This document shows positions 10,283 through 19,200 of a DNA stretch of 64,000 nucleotides, one piece after another. Location: NCBI RefSeq assembly GCF_902459615.1, contig NZ_CABPSA010000005.1, forward strand, positions 186,001 to 250,000, read 5' to 3'. Below the pieces are notes generated by a model, which was not told where the DNA came from, did no database searches, and saw only the letters and a list, made by a program, of their open reading frames with translations. The stretch is from Pandoraea commovens (lineage in GTDB: Bacteria; Pseudomonadota; Gammaproteobacteria; Burkholderiales; Burkholderiaceae). The translations under genes were made by a program, and so were the position numbers. How positions within the stretch are numbered: the stretch's first letter is position 1; each line of letters starts with the position of its first letter.

Positions 10283-10332
10283 TCCGCAGGAATTGCGCGT
10301 CGCAATTGCGACGAAGCACATCGGCCTGAACC

Positions 10333-10370
10333 AACGGCACGTCCCGCGACACGGCGGGCGTGCCGTTTTT
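10333..10370 (+). terminator. Intrinsic terminator after the second ilvD
   Basis: AACGGCACG (10333-10341) pairs with CGTGCCGTT (10359-10367), and inside them CCCGC pairs with GCGGG around a 6-base loop. The stem runs directly into TTTTT. It lies 50 bases after the ilvD stop. Confidence 0.85.
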
Positions 10371-10512
10371 CATGCGTCGTCGTGCCGCGCAGAATGGCGC
10401 AATTGCCGCCGTATAATGGCGCGTCGATGCATCTGCCCAAAGTCGTCGCCCACAGACGTCCCTGTCATGCAGCCTCGCATCGGATTCCGTCAACACGGTC
10501 GGGGAGTATCGA

Positions 10513-10887
10513 ATGAAGGGATTTGCCGGCGTTCGCGCCGGGACGATGATGAGCCTGTGGCTGATGGCCGCCGCAACCGCCTATGCACAGTCTGCACCGC
10601 AGTCCGATGTGCCCGATCACCGCGTGATGGAGAAGCTGGCCCGGGCACGGAACTGTATGACGTGTCACGCCACCGACCGCACGCTGCTCGCGCCGTCCTA
10701 TCGCGACATCGCAAAACGTTACGCCGGGCAACCCGGTGCCACGGAAGAATTGACACGCTCCATCTCGGACGGAAGTCAGGGGAAGTGGGGCAAGATTCCG
10801 ATGCCCGCGGGCTTGCAACTCGCGCCGGGCGAGGCGAACGATCTCGCACGCTGGATTCTCGGGATGGTGCCGGGGCGTCGCCCCTGA
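10513..10887 (+). CDS. Periplasmic class I c-type cytochrome
   Basis: 124 residues. An N-terminal signal peptide ends near ATAYA-Q (residue 25). The heme motif CMTCH is at residues 48-52 and the likely axial methionine is M97 in KIPMPAG, followed by a C-terminal helix, as in small cytochromes c-551/c-552. It would carry electrons in the periplasm. It is a stand-alone gene, convergent with the DUF2486-holC-pepA group, with a hairpin between. The partner oxidase or reductase is not evident here. Confidence 0.9.
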   Translation: MKGFAGVRAGTMMSLWLMAAATAYAQSAPQSDVPDHRVMEKLARARNCMTCHATDRTLLAPSYRDIAKRYAGQPGATEELTRSISDGSQGKWGKIPMPAGLQLAPGEANDLARWILGMVPGRRP

Positions 10888-10892
10888 CCGAC

Positions 10893-10922
10893 ACGCGGGC
10901 CTCCCGCGTCACCCGTTCTTTC
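10893..10922. terminator. Candidate terminator between cytochrome c and DUF2486 gene
   Basis: ACGCGGG (10893-10899) pairs with CCCGCGT (10903-10909) around a 3-base loop, followed some bases later by the T-rich stretch TTCTTT. It lies between convergent genes. Confidence 0.45.
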
Positions 10923-10924
10923 GA

Positions 10925-11302
10925 TCACCCCTGCGAGCGCACCTGTTTCGCTACCTCTTCGATGACGGCCTGCCGGATACGATCCGGCAGTTGCGCCTGC
11001 AAAGCGTCCGCCACCTGTTTGCCGATCAGTTGCACCAGCCAGGACGTCTGATCGATCAGCGCGTCGTGACAGCGCCGCTCCACCATCGTCGTAATCTCGT
11101 CGGCCAGTTGCAACGTGAGCCGCGCGCTCACACGCTCGGCAAACACCGCGACATCGGCCGGGACACCCTGTTCAGCCACCGGCGCGGCAGCCTGCTTATC
11201 ACCCACAGCGTCCTCAGCGCCCGCAGGCACCGTTTCGCCCTCAGCAAGCACTTCGGTCAGCGTGGGAATGCCGGGGTCGTTGCGCTCGGGCTCGTTCGTC
11301 AC
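10925..11302 (-). CDS. DUF2486-like hypothetical protein
   Basis: 125 residues from a GTG at 11302, two bases after the holC stop and behind a GAGG sequence; a TTG at 11308 is the only longer option. The N-terminal half is low-complexity and acidic (PERNDPGIPTLTEVL, then Ala/Glu/Pro), and the C-terminal half is predicted helical with a TLQLADEI...LQAQLPDRIRQAVIEEV pattern. I recognise it as the small DUF2486-type protein that accompanies holC and pepA in Burkholderiaceae; its function is unknown. Position suggests cotranscription with pepA-holC. Confidence 0.75.
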   Translation of the reverse strand: MTNEPERNDPGIPTLTEVLAEGETVPAGAEDAVGDKQAAAPVAEQGVPADVAVFAERVSARLTLQLADEITTMVERRCHDALIDQTSWLVQLIGKQVADALQAQLPDRIRQAVIEEVAKQVRSQG

Positions 11303-11304
11303 GA

Positions 11305-11721
11305 TCAACCTCGCTGGTCGTAGTTGTTCAGGGTGTAGCCACGATCGCGGTAAAAGCGATAACGCTCGCGCGCACCGGTCAGGTCCTCGGGCGTGTCGCC
11401 GATGATTTCCACCACCCGTTCGAAACGCGCGAAGTGCGTGGGGACGCGGTTCGCCAGATTGAGCATGACCTGATGGTGCTGGGCTTGCTCGTCAGGTCCG
11501 GCCAGCACGACCGGCGTCTGGGCTGCGACCGGGTCGGCCGTAAAGCAATGCGGGACGAACTCCAGAGGCGAGAACGTCCACAAGGTCTGATCGAACGCCC
11601 GCAGCACGTCGGGCTCACCGACGACCACGAGCGTCTGCCCGGCCCCGTAGACCTTGCGCGCGAACCGGCACGCATATTCGAGCCGGTCCGCCACATGCGT
11701 GTGAAAGTCGACGCGGGTCAC
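11305..11721 (-). CDS. holC: DNA polymerase III chi subunit
   Basis: 138 residues. It starts with a GTG at 11721 that overlaps the TGA of pepA (GTGA), giving the family N-terminus [20 protein letters not shown]. The [19 protein letters not shown] and PHCFTADP motifs and C-terminal [18 protein letters not shown] tail match HolC. The chi subunit links the clamp loader to single-stranded DNA-binding protein at the replication fork. The pepA-holC order is conserved widely in Gram-negative bacteria. A longer frame starting at 11832 overlaps pepA and is not credible. Confidence 0.93.
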   Translation of the reverse strand: MTRVDFHTHVADRLEYACRFARKVYGAGQTLVVVGEPDVLRAFDQTLWTFSPLEFVPHCFTADPVAAQTPVVLAGPDEQAQHHQVMLNLANRVPTHFARFERVVEIIGDTPEDLTGARERYRFYRDRGYTLNNYDQRG

Positions 11722-13229
11722 CGGGCTTCGCGATCGAGCAGGAACTGCGTGAGCAACGGCACCGGACGGCCCGTGGCCCCCTTCGCCGCGCCGCTCTTCC
11801 AGGCCGTGCCTGCGATGTCCAGGTGCGCCCACTCGTACTTTTCGGTGAAGCGTGCCAGGAAGCAGGCCGCCGTCACGCTACCGGCCGGACGCCCGCCGAT
11901 GTTCGCCACATCGGCGAAGTTCGACTTGAGCTGCTCCTGATATTCATCTTCGACCGGCAGACGCCAGGCGGTGTCGCCCGTCGTGCGGCCAGCGGCCAGC
12001 AGTTCGTCGGCGAGCGCGTCGCTCTTCGAGAAGAGGCCCGAATTCACATGGCCCAGCGCAATGATGCAAGCGCCCGTGAGCGTGGCGACGTCGATCACCG
12101 CCGCCGGGTTGAAGCGCTCCGCGTAGGTGAGCGCATCGCACAGGATCAGACGGCCTTCGGCGTCGGTGTTGAGCACTTCGATGGTCTGACCGGACATACT
12201 GGTGACGACGTCGCCCGGCTTCGTCGCCTGACCGCTCGGCATGTTCTCCGTGGCAGGCACGATGGCGATGACGTTGAGCTTGAGGCCCATCTCGGCGACC
12301 GCGCGGATCGTACCGAGCACGGAACCCGCGCCGCACATGTCGTACTTCATCTCGTCCATGCCCTCGCCCGGCTTGAGCGAGATGCCACCCGTGTCGAACG
12401 TCACGCCCTTGCCGACCAGCACGATCGGGGCCTGCTTGGCGCCGGCGCCTTCATATTTAAGGACGATGAACTGCGGCGGCTCGACCGAGCCACGGGCGAC
12501 CGACAGGAACGAACCCATCTTGAGCGCCTCGATCTGCTTCGGTCCGAGGATTTCCGACTTGAGCTTGAACTCGCGTGCGAGCTTGCGAGCGGTGTCGGCC
12601 AGATACGTCGGCGTGCAGACGTTGCCCGGCAAGTTGCCGAGGTCCTTGGTGAGCGCCATGCCGTTGGCGATGGCCTCGCCCTGCTTGGCGGCCACCTTGG
12701 CGGCCTTCAGATCGTCCGGGGCGACCGAGAACACGACCTTGCGCAGCGCGGTGTTGGCGGCTTCGACCTTGCTTTTCATGCGCGTGAAGCGATAGGTCGC
12801 CTCGCGCAGGGCGAGCACCGAGGCGCGCACGGCCCAGGCGGTATCCTGACCCACGACCTTGGCTTGCGGCAGCGTCCAGAGCGCGTCCGCGGCGCGCGAG
12901 GCGAGCACGGCGCGCACAGCAGCGCGCGTGGCTTCGTTGAAACCTTTCTGCGAGAGCTGGTCTTCGCGGCCCAGACCGACGAACAGCACACGTGCCGGAC
13001 TCCATCCGGCGACTTCGTGCAGCATCAGTGTGCTGCCGAGCTTGCCATCGATTTCGCCGCGCTTGACCATGCGGGCGAGCAAACCCTTGCTCGCGCCGTC
13101 GAGCGCCTTGGCCAGCCCTGCGAGCGGCTGCTGCTCGAACACGCCAACCACCAGACATTCGGTCTTTGCGTTGGCGAGACCGGCTTGGCCCGCCTTGGTC
13201 GAATCGAAGGCTTTTGTGCTAAAGTCCAT
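11718..13229 (-). CDS. pepA: Leucyl aminopeptidase (cytosol aminopeptidase, M17)
   Basis: 503 residues, the normal length of PepA. The M17 signature [14 protein letters not shown] lies around residues 352-365, and upstream the metal/catalytic region [17 protein letters not shown] and [14 protein letters not shown] are intact. It removes N-terminal residues from peptides in the cytoplasm using two metal ions, and in some bacteria also binds DNA. The ATG at 13229 follows AGGAAAG; a frame extended to 13265 lacks support. It heads the operon pepA-holC-DUF2486 and is divergent from lptF with only 90 bases between. Confidence 0.96.
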   Translation of the reverse strand: MDFSTKAFDSTKAGQAGLANAKTECLVVGVFEQQPLAGLAKALDGASKGLLARMVKRGEIDGKLGSTLMLHEVAGWSPARVLFVGLGREDQLSQKGFNEATRAAVRAVLASRAADALWTLPQAKVVGQDTAWAVRASVLALREATYRFTRMKSKVEAANTALRKVVFSVAPDDLKAAKVAAKQGEAIANGMALTKDLGNLPGNVCTPTYLADTARKLAREFKLKSEILGPKQIEALKMGSFLSVARGSVEPPQFIVLKYEGAGAKQAPIVLVGKGVTFDTGGISLKPGEGMDEMKYDMCGAGSVLGTIRAVAEMGLKLNVIAIVPATENMPSGQATKPGDVVTSMSGQTIEVLNTDAEGRLILCDALTYAERFNPAAVIDVATLTGACIIALGHVNSGLFSKSDALADELLAAGRTTGDTAWRLPVEDEYQEQLKSNFADVANIGGRPAGSVTAACFLARFTEKYEWAHLDIAGTAWKSGAAKGATGRPVPLLTQFLLDREAR

Positions 13230-13319
13230 CGCGCTTTCCTCGGGTAAAATTCGTACGAGCCGCAATTATCCGCTTTTTTCCGCGCTCGCCCAACCGCGAG
13301 AGCACCCAACCGTCATCAC

Positions 13320-14447
13320 ATGATTTTTCAGCGTTCCCTGCAGCGCGAGCTGAACTACACCGCCGGGGCCGTCTTCATGGTGCTGATCACCGTCATGCTA
13401 ACGACGATGATGATCCGCATCCTGGGCTTCGCCGCGTCCGGGAAAGCCGATCCGCGCGACGTTCTCGTGCTCATCGGTCTGGCCGTCATCGGCTACCTCG
13501 CCGTCATTCTGATCGTGACGCTCTTCGTCTCGATCCTGTTCGTCCTGACCCGGTGGTACCGCGACTCCGAAATGGTCGTGTGGTTTGCCTCGGGACTGTC
13601 CATCACCGACTTCATCAAGCCGGTGCTGCGCTTTGCCACGCCCTATCTGGCCGTCATCACCTTCTGCGCGCTGGTTGCCTGGCCCTGGGCGAACCAGCAG
13701 ATCTCTCTGCTCGAAGCCCGCTTCGCCCAGCGCGACGACGTCTCCATGATCTCGCCGGGCCAGTTCCGCGAGAGCGCGGCGAGCCATCGCGTGTTCTTCG
13801 TCGAGACGGTTTCGCCGGACGCCACCAAAGTCCACAACGTCTTCGTCTCAGGCACGGAAAACGGCAAGGTGAGCGTCGTGGTGTCGAAAGACGGTCACAT
13901 CGAGACGGCCAAGGACGGCAACCGCTATATCGTGCTGGAAAAGGGCCGTCGCTACGACGGCGTGCCGGGTCAGCCCGATTACCGCGTGATGGAGTTCGAG
14001 CGCTACGGCGTGAAGATCGACAATCCGACGACCGCAAGCGCCGACAACACGCCGACCAAGGGCGTGCCCACCGCGCGGCTGTTCCGTGAAATCCAGAATC
14101 CGATCTTCCGCGGTGAAATCGTCTGGCGCGTGGGCTTGCCGCTGCTCGCACTGGCGCTCGTGCTGCTCGCCGTGCCACTGGCCTATCAGAATCCGCGTCA
14201 CGGGCGCACCGTCAACCTGGTCATGGCCGTGCTGATCTATCTGGGCTACACCAACCTGCTGAGCCTGTCGCAGGCGTGGGTCGCGCAGGAACGTCTGCCG
14301 CTGGCCATCGGCGTGTGGCTGTTGCATGCTCTGGCCTTGGCGGTCATCGTGCTGCTTTACGTGCGACGCGTGCGTTTTCGGGGTCTTTTCAGCCGACGCC
14401 GTAACAACGGTTCCGGCGCGGTGCGTGCATCGGGAGGGGCTCGCTGA
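13320..14447 (+). CDS. lptF: LPS export ABC transporter permease LptF
   Basis: 375 residues with N-terminal transmembrane segments (residues ~15-35, 50-75, 95-120), a periplasmic beta-jellyroll middle part (~130-260) and C-terminal membrane segments (~275-355), the YjgP/LptF layout. The N-terminus MIFQRSLQRELNYTAGAVF and the TRWYRDSEMVVWFASGLS stretch are family hallmarks. With LptG and LptB it extracts LPS from the inner membrane for transport to the outer membrane. The stop overlaps the lptG start (TGATG). Confidence 0.95.
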   Translation: MIFQRSLQRELNYTAGAVFMVLITVMLTTMMIRILGFAASGKADPRDVLVLIGLAVIGYLAVILIVTLFVSILFVLTRWYRDSEMVVWFASGLSITDFIKPVLRFATPYLAVITFCALVAWPWANQQISLLEARFAQRDDVSMISPGQFRESAASHRVFFVETVSPDATKVHNVFVSGTENGKVSVVVSKDGHIETAKDGNRYIVLEKGRRYDGVPGQPDYRVMEFERYGVKIDNPTTASADNTPTKGVPTARLFREIQNPIFRGEIVWRVGLPLLALALVLLAVPLAYQNPRHGRTVNLVMAVLIYLGYTNLLSLSQAWVAQERLPLAIGVWLLHALALAVIVLLYVRRVRFRGLFSRRRNNGSGAVRASGGAR

Positions 14448-15586
14448 TGCGCGTCTATGAGAAATACTTCGCGCGCCAGATCTATCTGGCGTTCCTGTTC
14501 GTCTTGCTTGCGTTCGTCGGCCTGTTCGTCTTCTTCGATCTGGTGAGCGAACTGGGCGACGTGGGCCGCGGCGGCTACCGCTTCCAGCACGCGCTGGCGT
14601 ACGTGCTGCTGTTCGCACCGCAGCGCATGTACGAAATCATTCCGGTCGCCTCGCTGATCGCGGCCATTTACGTGTGCGCCCAGTTGGCCGGGAATTCGGA
14701 GTTCACGATCTTCCGCGTCTCGGGTCTGTCCACGGGACAGGCGCTGCGCTCGCTGCTGAAGATCGGTTTCCCGATTGTGCTGATCACGTTCGTCATCGGT
14801 GAGTACATCGCCCCGAGCGCCGAACAACTTGCGCAGAAGATCCGCCTCGAAGCGCTCGGCAGCTCGGTCTCGGCAGGCTTTCGATCAGGCGTGTGGGTCA
14901 AGGACACCGTCGACCAGGACGGTAGCCGCGTGACCCGCTTCATCAACGTCGGCACCCTCAATCCGGATAACACCATTGCCGACGTTCGCATCTACGAGTT
15001 CGACGCGAAGCTGCGCCTCGACAGCGTGCGACTGGCCAAGCTTGGCCAGTTTGCCCCGCCCAACGCCTGGAAGCTGACGGATGTGTCCGAAACGGTCTTC
15101 AGCGCCATCGACGACGCCTCGGCCAACAACGATCCGTTGCGTGCGCTGGTGCAGAGCAAGCAGGTGCACATCGACTCGGTGCAGATGCGCTCGGAACTGA
15201 CCCCGCAAATTCTGTCCGTGTTGATGGTCTCACCCGACAACATGGCGATCGGCAGTCTGTACAAGTACATCGGCCACCTGAAGGAAAACCAGCAGAACAC
15301 CGATCGCTACAACCTCGCGCTCTGGCAAAAGCTGCTGTATCCGCTCGCCGTCTTCGTGATGATGGCGCTGGCCCTGCCGTTCGCCTATCTGCATGCACGC
15401 GCCGGGGCCATCGGCCTGAAGGTGTTCGGCGGCATCATGCTCGGCATGAGCTTCCAGTTGCTCAACAATCTGTTCTCGCATCTGGGCCTGCTCAATACAT
15501 GGCCTGCGTGGTTCACAGCGGCGTTACCGTCCCTGCTCTATCTGGTGCTCGCCATCGGGGCGTTGCGCTGGGTGGACAAGCACTGA
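14447..15586 (+). CDS. lptG: LPS export ABC transporter permease LptG
   Basis: 379 residues with the same architecture as LptF: membrane segments at both ends around a periplasmic domain. Recognisable stretches are YFARQIYLAFLFVLLAFVGL at the N-terminus and SEFTIFRVSGLSTGQALRSL near residue 85. The ATG overlaps the lptF stop. It is the second permease subunit of the LptB2FG exporter. Confidence 0.95.
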   Translation: MRVYEKYFARQIYLAFLFVLLAFVGLFVFFDLVSELGDVGRGGYRFQHALAYVLLFAPQRMYEIIPVASLIAAIYVCAQLAGNSEFTIFRVSGLSTGQALRSLLKIGFPIVLITFVIGEYIAPSAEQLAQKIRLEALGSSVSAGFRSGVWVKDTVDQDGSRVTRFINVGTLNPDNTIADVRIYEFDAKLRLDSVRLAKLGQFAPPNAWKLTDVSETVFSAIDDASANNDPLRALVQSKQVHIDSVQMRSELTPQILSVLMVSPDNMAIGSLYKYIGHLKENQQNTDRYNLALWQKLLYPLAVFVMMALALPFAYLHARAGAIGLKVFGGIMLGMSFQLLNNLFSHLGLLNTWPAWFTAALPSLLYLVLAIGALRWVDKH

Positions 15587-15596
15587 GGACGCATCG

Positions 15597-15977
15597 ATGC
15601 ACGGCAAACCCGGCGTCGTTCTCTTTGCCCACGGCTCGCGCGACCCGCGCTGGGCCGAACCGTTCGAGCGTCTGCGCGACAAGCTGATCGCGCAGCGCCC
15701 GGACGCCGATGTCCGGCTCGCGTTTCTCGAACTGATGACGCCGAATCTGGCCGACGCCGTCGCCGATCTCGTCTCGCAAGGCTGTCGGGACGTCACCGTC
15801 GTTCCGGTGTTTCTAGGCCAGGGCGGTCACGTCCGGCGCGATCTACCGCTGCTCGCCGATGCCTGTCGCAGCGCGCACCCCGGCATCACCTTACGTCTGA
15901 GCGCCGCCGTGGGCGAAGACGATGCGGTGCTTCAGGCACTCGCCGTGTACTGCGCTAACGAACTGCCGCGCGCCTGA
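15597..15977 (+). CDS. CbiX/SirB-like sirohydrochlorin chelatase
   Basis: 126 residues, the size of a short single-domain CbiX. Putative metal-binding histidines are H12 (FAHGSRDPRW) and H78 (FLGQGGHVRRDLP), with the LELMTPNLADAV segment between, all typical. Such proteins insert Fe2+ or Co2+ into sirohydrochlorin for siroheme or cobalamin synthesis, which would fit the cobA and sulfate-assimilation genes 10 kb away. It begins 10 bases after lptG and may be cotranscribed. The following 245 bases (15978-16222) hold no gene I can support. Confidence 0.85.
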   Translation: MHGKPGVVLFAHGSRDPRWAEPFERLRDKLIAQRPDADVRLAFLELMTPNLADAVADLVSQGCRDVTVVPVFLGQGGHVRRDLPLLADACRSAHPGITLRLSAAVGEDDAVLQALAVYCANELPRA

Positions 15978-16222
15978 GCGTCAGTCCCGCATCCTCGCCT
16001 CCCCGGCTCCCCGCCTCACCCTCCCCTCACGCCATTTCCGGCCGCGCCCAACTTCGGGGCTTTGAACGCAATCTGCAAGTCGTTGCAAGGGCCGCGCCGC
16101 CAAACTGATGTCTCGCGACCGGTGGGCCATTTTTATCTCATTTCGATCCCCCCCCAAGCTCTCACGCTTGGCGCCGGTTCCATGTCACTGCACGGTAGTC
16201 CCTTTTCGACGGGAGTCCTGGC

Positions 16223-19200
16223 ATGTATTCAAGAGCCGCCGACACATCAGGCACGTCAGTTGTCCTTCCGTATCGGGACGATGCGATGGTCGACGCTGGG
16301 CATGCCACCGTCCTGAGGAGCGTCACCCACTTCGACAGACTGGCGACAATCGCCCGGACAATTCTCGACGAATCCCCGGAGGCACAACCGGCGCTCGGTT
16401 TCATGCTACGGCTCGCGGAGGAAGGTGTCTGCCCAGCCGATCTGGCGGCGTTGACCGATGGCCTCCTCGACCACCTGGCGTACGCGTTCGACACGCGTCC
16501 GTGGCTGACGACCTACCTTCTGGACACGTTGCCGGGTCGACTTGCACGGCGCGCCCCGTGGGAAAGCGTCGAAGACGTTTGCCATGCGCTCCTCGGTGCG
16601 TCCGCCTTACGCGATCTCGAACGGTCCTTGGCGCGCGCCAAGGGTTCACTACCGGAAACGTGCCATTACGGCGGCGCGTGGAGCCGACACTTCTGCCGGT
16701 GGCGTCAGTCGATTGTCGACGCATGTCAGGACTTCCTGTTGCTCGGTAGCGGCGTGCGTGCATCGAACGGCATCACTCGGATGATGCTCACCTCGTCACC
16801 GCCACCGCCCGTCAATGTGCGCACATTCGATTTCGGCCGCGCCGGGGCGACCGGATACGTACTCGGGATTCTTTACGCCTCATCGATCTGCCACGTCACC
16901 CGTCCCGACTTGCCGCCCTCGCTGACCCGATATCGATCGCCGCCCCCCAACATCGACGTCGACTTCGAATGGTCCGCCACGGGGACATGCACGCGCCAAC
17001 CCGACAGTCCCGTCGCGGAATCGACGCAGTCAGTCCTCGGTCGGCTGGAACACATCGTCGGCAGCGTCGAACGCTTCGTCATGGACACCGCCATGCCGGT
17101 CATCGAGCATCTCCCCCACGCGCTCGATCGGCTCCTGTTTCCCCCGCCGCTGATGTTCCCGACGACCGCCGCCGACTTGCCTGCGACGGCCGCGCCGCCG
17201 CCCGCGCTCCCCGACATGTCGCCGTCCCCCGAATTGCAACGTCTGATCAACACAGCGCATTTCTGGCGACACCGTGCAGCGACGCATAAGGCGCTTTCCA
17301 GCACATTTTCTCCGTTGCTGACGTTTTCGCCGCCGCCGAACGAGGCGGAATTGCTGCGTAGGCAATTCACGAACGTCACTGAGTTCACCGGCTTCGAGTT
17401 GAGCGATCTCCGTCTCAGACGCCACGCACCGACAGATCAATCGAGAATCAGGCAGGTGACGCACTGGTCTCTTCAAGACGGCGCCCAGCAGGTTCGTGAT
17501 CGCCGACTGAATATCGGGCAGCCCACGCAGGGGGAGACTTTCGACATCAGTCTGGAAACCCGCCCCGGCGCAGTGTACGAATCTCCAACGGTCATGGGGG
17601 CAGACCGCTTCGACAGCATCGTCACACAGTGGGAAGCGGCGTGCCGCGAGCGGGTCGCCCGGACATGGCAGCCCCCCGCCGAATTCGAGACGATTGCAAC
17701 GTCCCACCTCACGAACGTCACTATCTCCACGCTTGCCCTCAGCGATCTGACACTGTCCTACGTTAATGGGCTGATCTCGAATGAGGCGTTTTATCTCGCA
17801 CATGCGGCGCTCACCAACGCAACGCTCTCGAACGATCCGTCGATGCCCGCATTTTTGGCGCACCGGCTCGAATTGACGATTTACAGGGACGGTCAGGACC
17901 ATGTCGCGGCCCCCGCCGGAACGTGCGTGATCGGCAAGCCGTCCGGAAACGGCGTCACATTGCTGTACCTCCAGGGCCACGCACCGGCATGGCGCGCTTT
18001 CGCCTCGTACGAGGCCTTTTTCGACGCTATCGATAGCGACACGCTGGCGCTGCGCGCCACGCTCAGTGAAAGACTGCCGATCCCGTTGCGCGACCAAGCC
18101 GCAAAAAGCGTAGCGCTAGTGACGTTGCGCGAAACAAACGTTGACCTGCCACTTCAGATCGCATCCCAGGCGACCCTCGACGTCATCAAAGCTGACGGCG
18201 CACTCCAGGCCATACAGCGCGACACCGCTGCGCGCATCACGCAATACGGCAAATGGTTGTCCGGTACGAGCACGCAGGGGATGGAACAGGGACTGGACAC
18301 ATTTCGGCGCGACTGCGCCCACGCGGACATCGCGCTGCCGGGGCGGCCGACCGATATCACACTCAACGATGTTGTAAGAATTTCTCGTTTGGAAATGCTG
18401 CGATTCGACCTGTCGATGGCGGTTCCACAGATTAAGCGGATCACACGGCGACATCTCAAGGACCGACTCGGACGGGCAGGCTTCCACCCCCACGATCCCG
18501 ATCAGATTTACGTCAAACTGGCTCATCGGGAAACCCTGACGCTCACCGATGCCGTATTGCGCTCGACATCGTTCGAAGCGCCGTGGTGGGATTTTCCGCT
18601 GCTCGTGCGCGATGCTGGCGGCCGATACAGAGTTGCGACCCCTCTGGGCGCATCGCGGGCCTCGCCGACAATGGCTAGCAAGGTACTCGACAAATCATGG
18701 GAGGAGGGTGTGCGTAGCGCGTTCCGGGACGCCGCCACGCATTTCTGGGAGACGTCGCGGGCCAACGTGCGCAAGGTACTCAAGGCGGAGTTCATTGCGC
18801 AGGTGTGGCTATTGCGTGCGCAACGCAAAATGCCCGTCGATCAGGCGCATATTGCCGCGCGAATCGCGGGGCCGATTGAACTCGCTCGTCTCGATGGCAC
18901 AGAACTCGAGCGTGAGATCGGCGAGCCGAACGTCGAGCGGGAATGGCTGCGCATCGGTGGAACGACGACGAGCCTGATGCGAGTCTCCATCGTCGGCCGA
19001 TCACCATGCCTGCTGATCGCGCCCTATGCAGAGGGCTTGCGTGTCTATGGTTTCGACGATCGCGACCGCATGGCGGTCTGGTTTCGCGAGCAGATGCGCG
19101 ACGAGACGTCACGCGAGCGCATCGCCGGTACGTTCGTCGGCCAACGCCCTGCCGCCCCCTCATGGCATGAGAAGGCCACGCTCGACGCACAGCGCATGAG

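Noticed and set aside
6521-10321. A 1266-residue open frame on the minus strand opposite both ilvD genes
   Set aside because: It is a GC-driven antisense shadow: it covers two clear dehydratase genes, is His/Arg/Ala rich, and shows no family motif.
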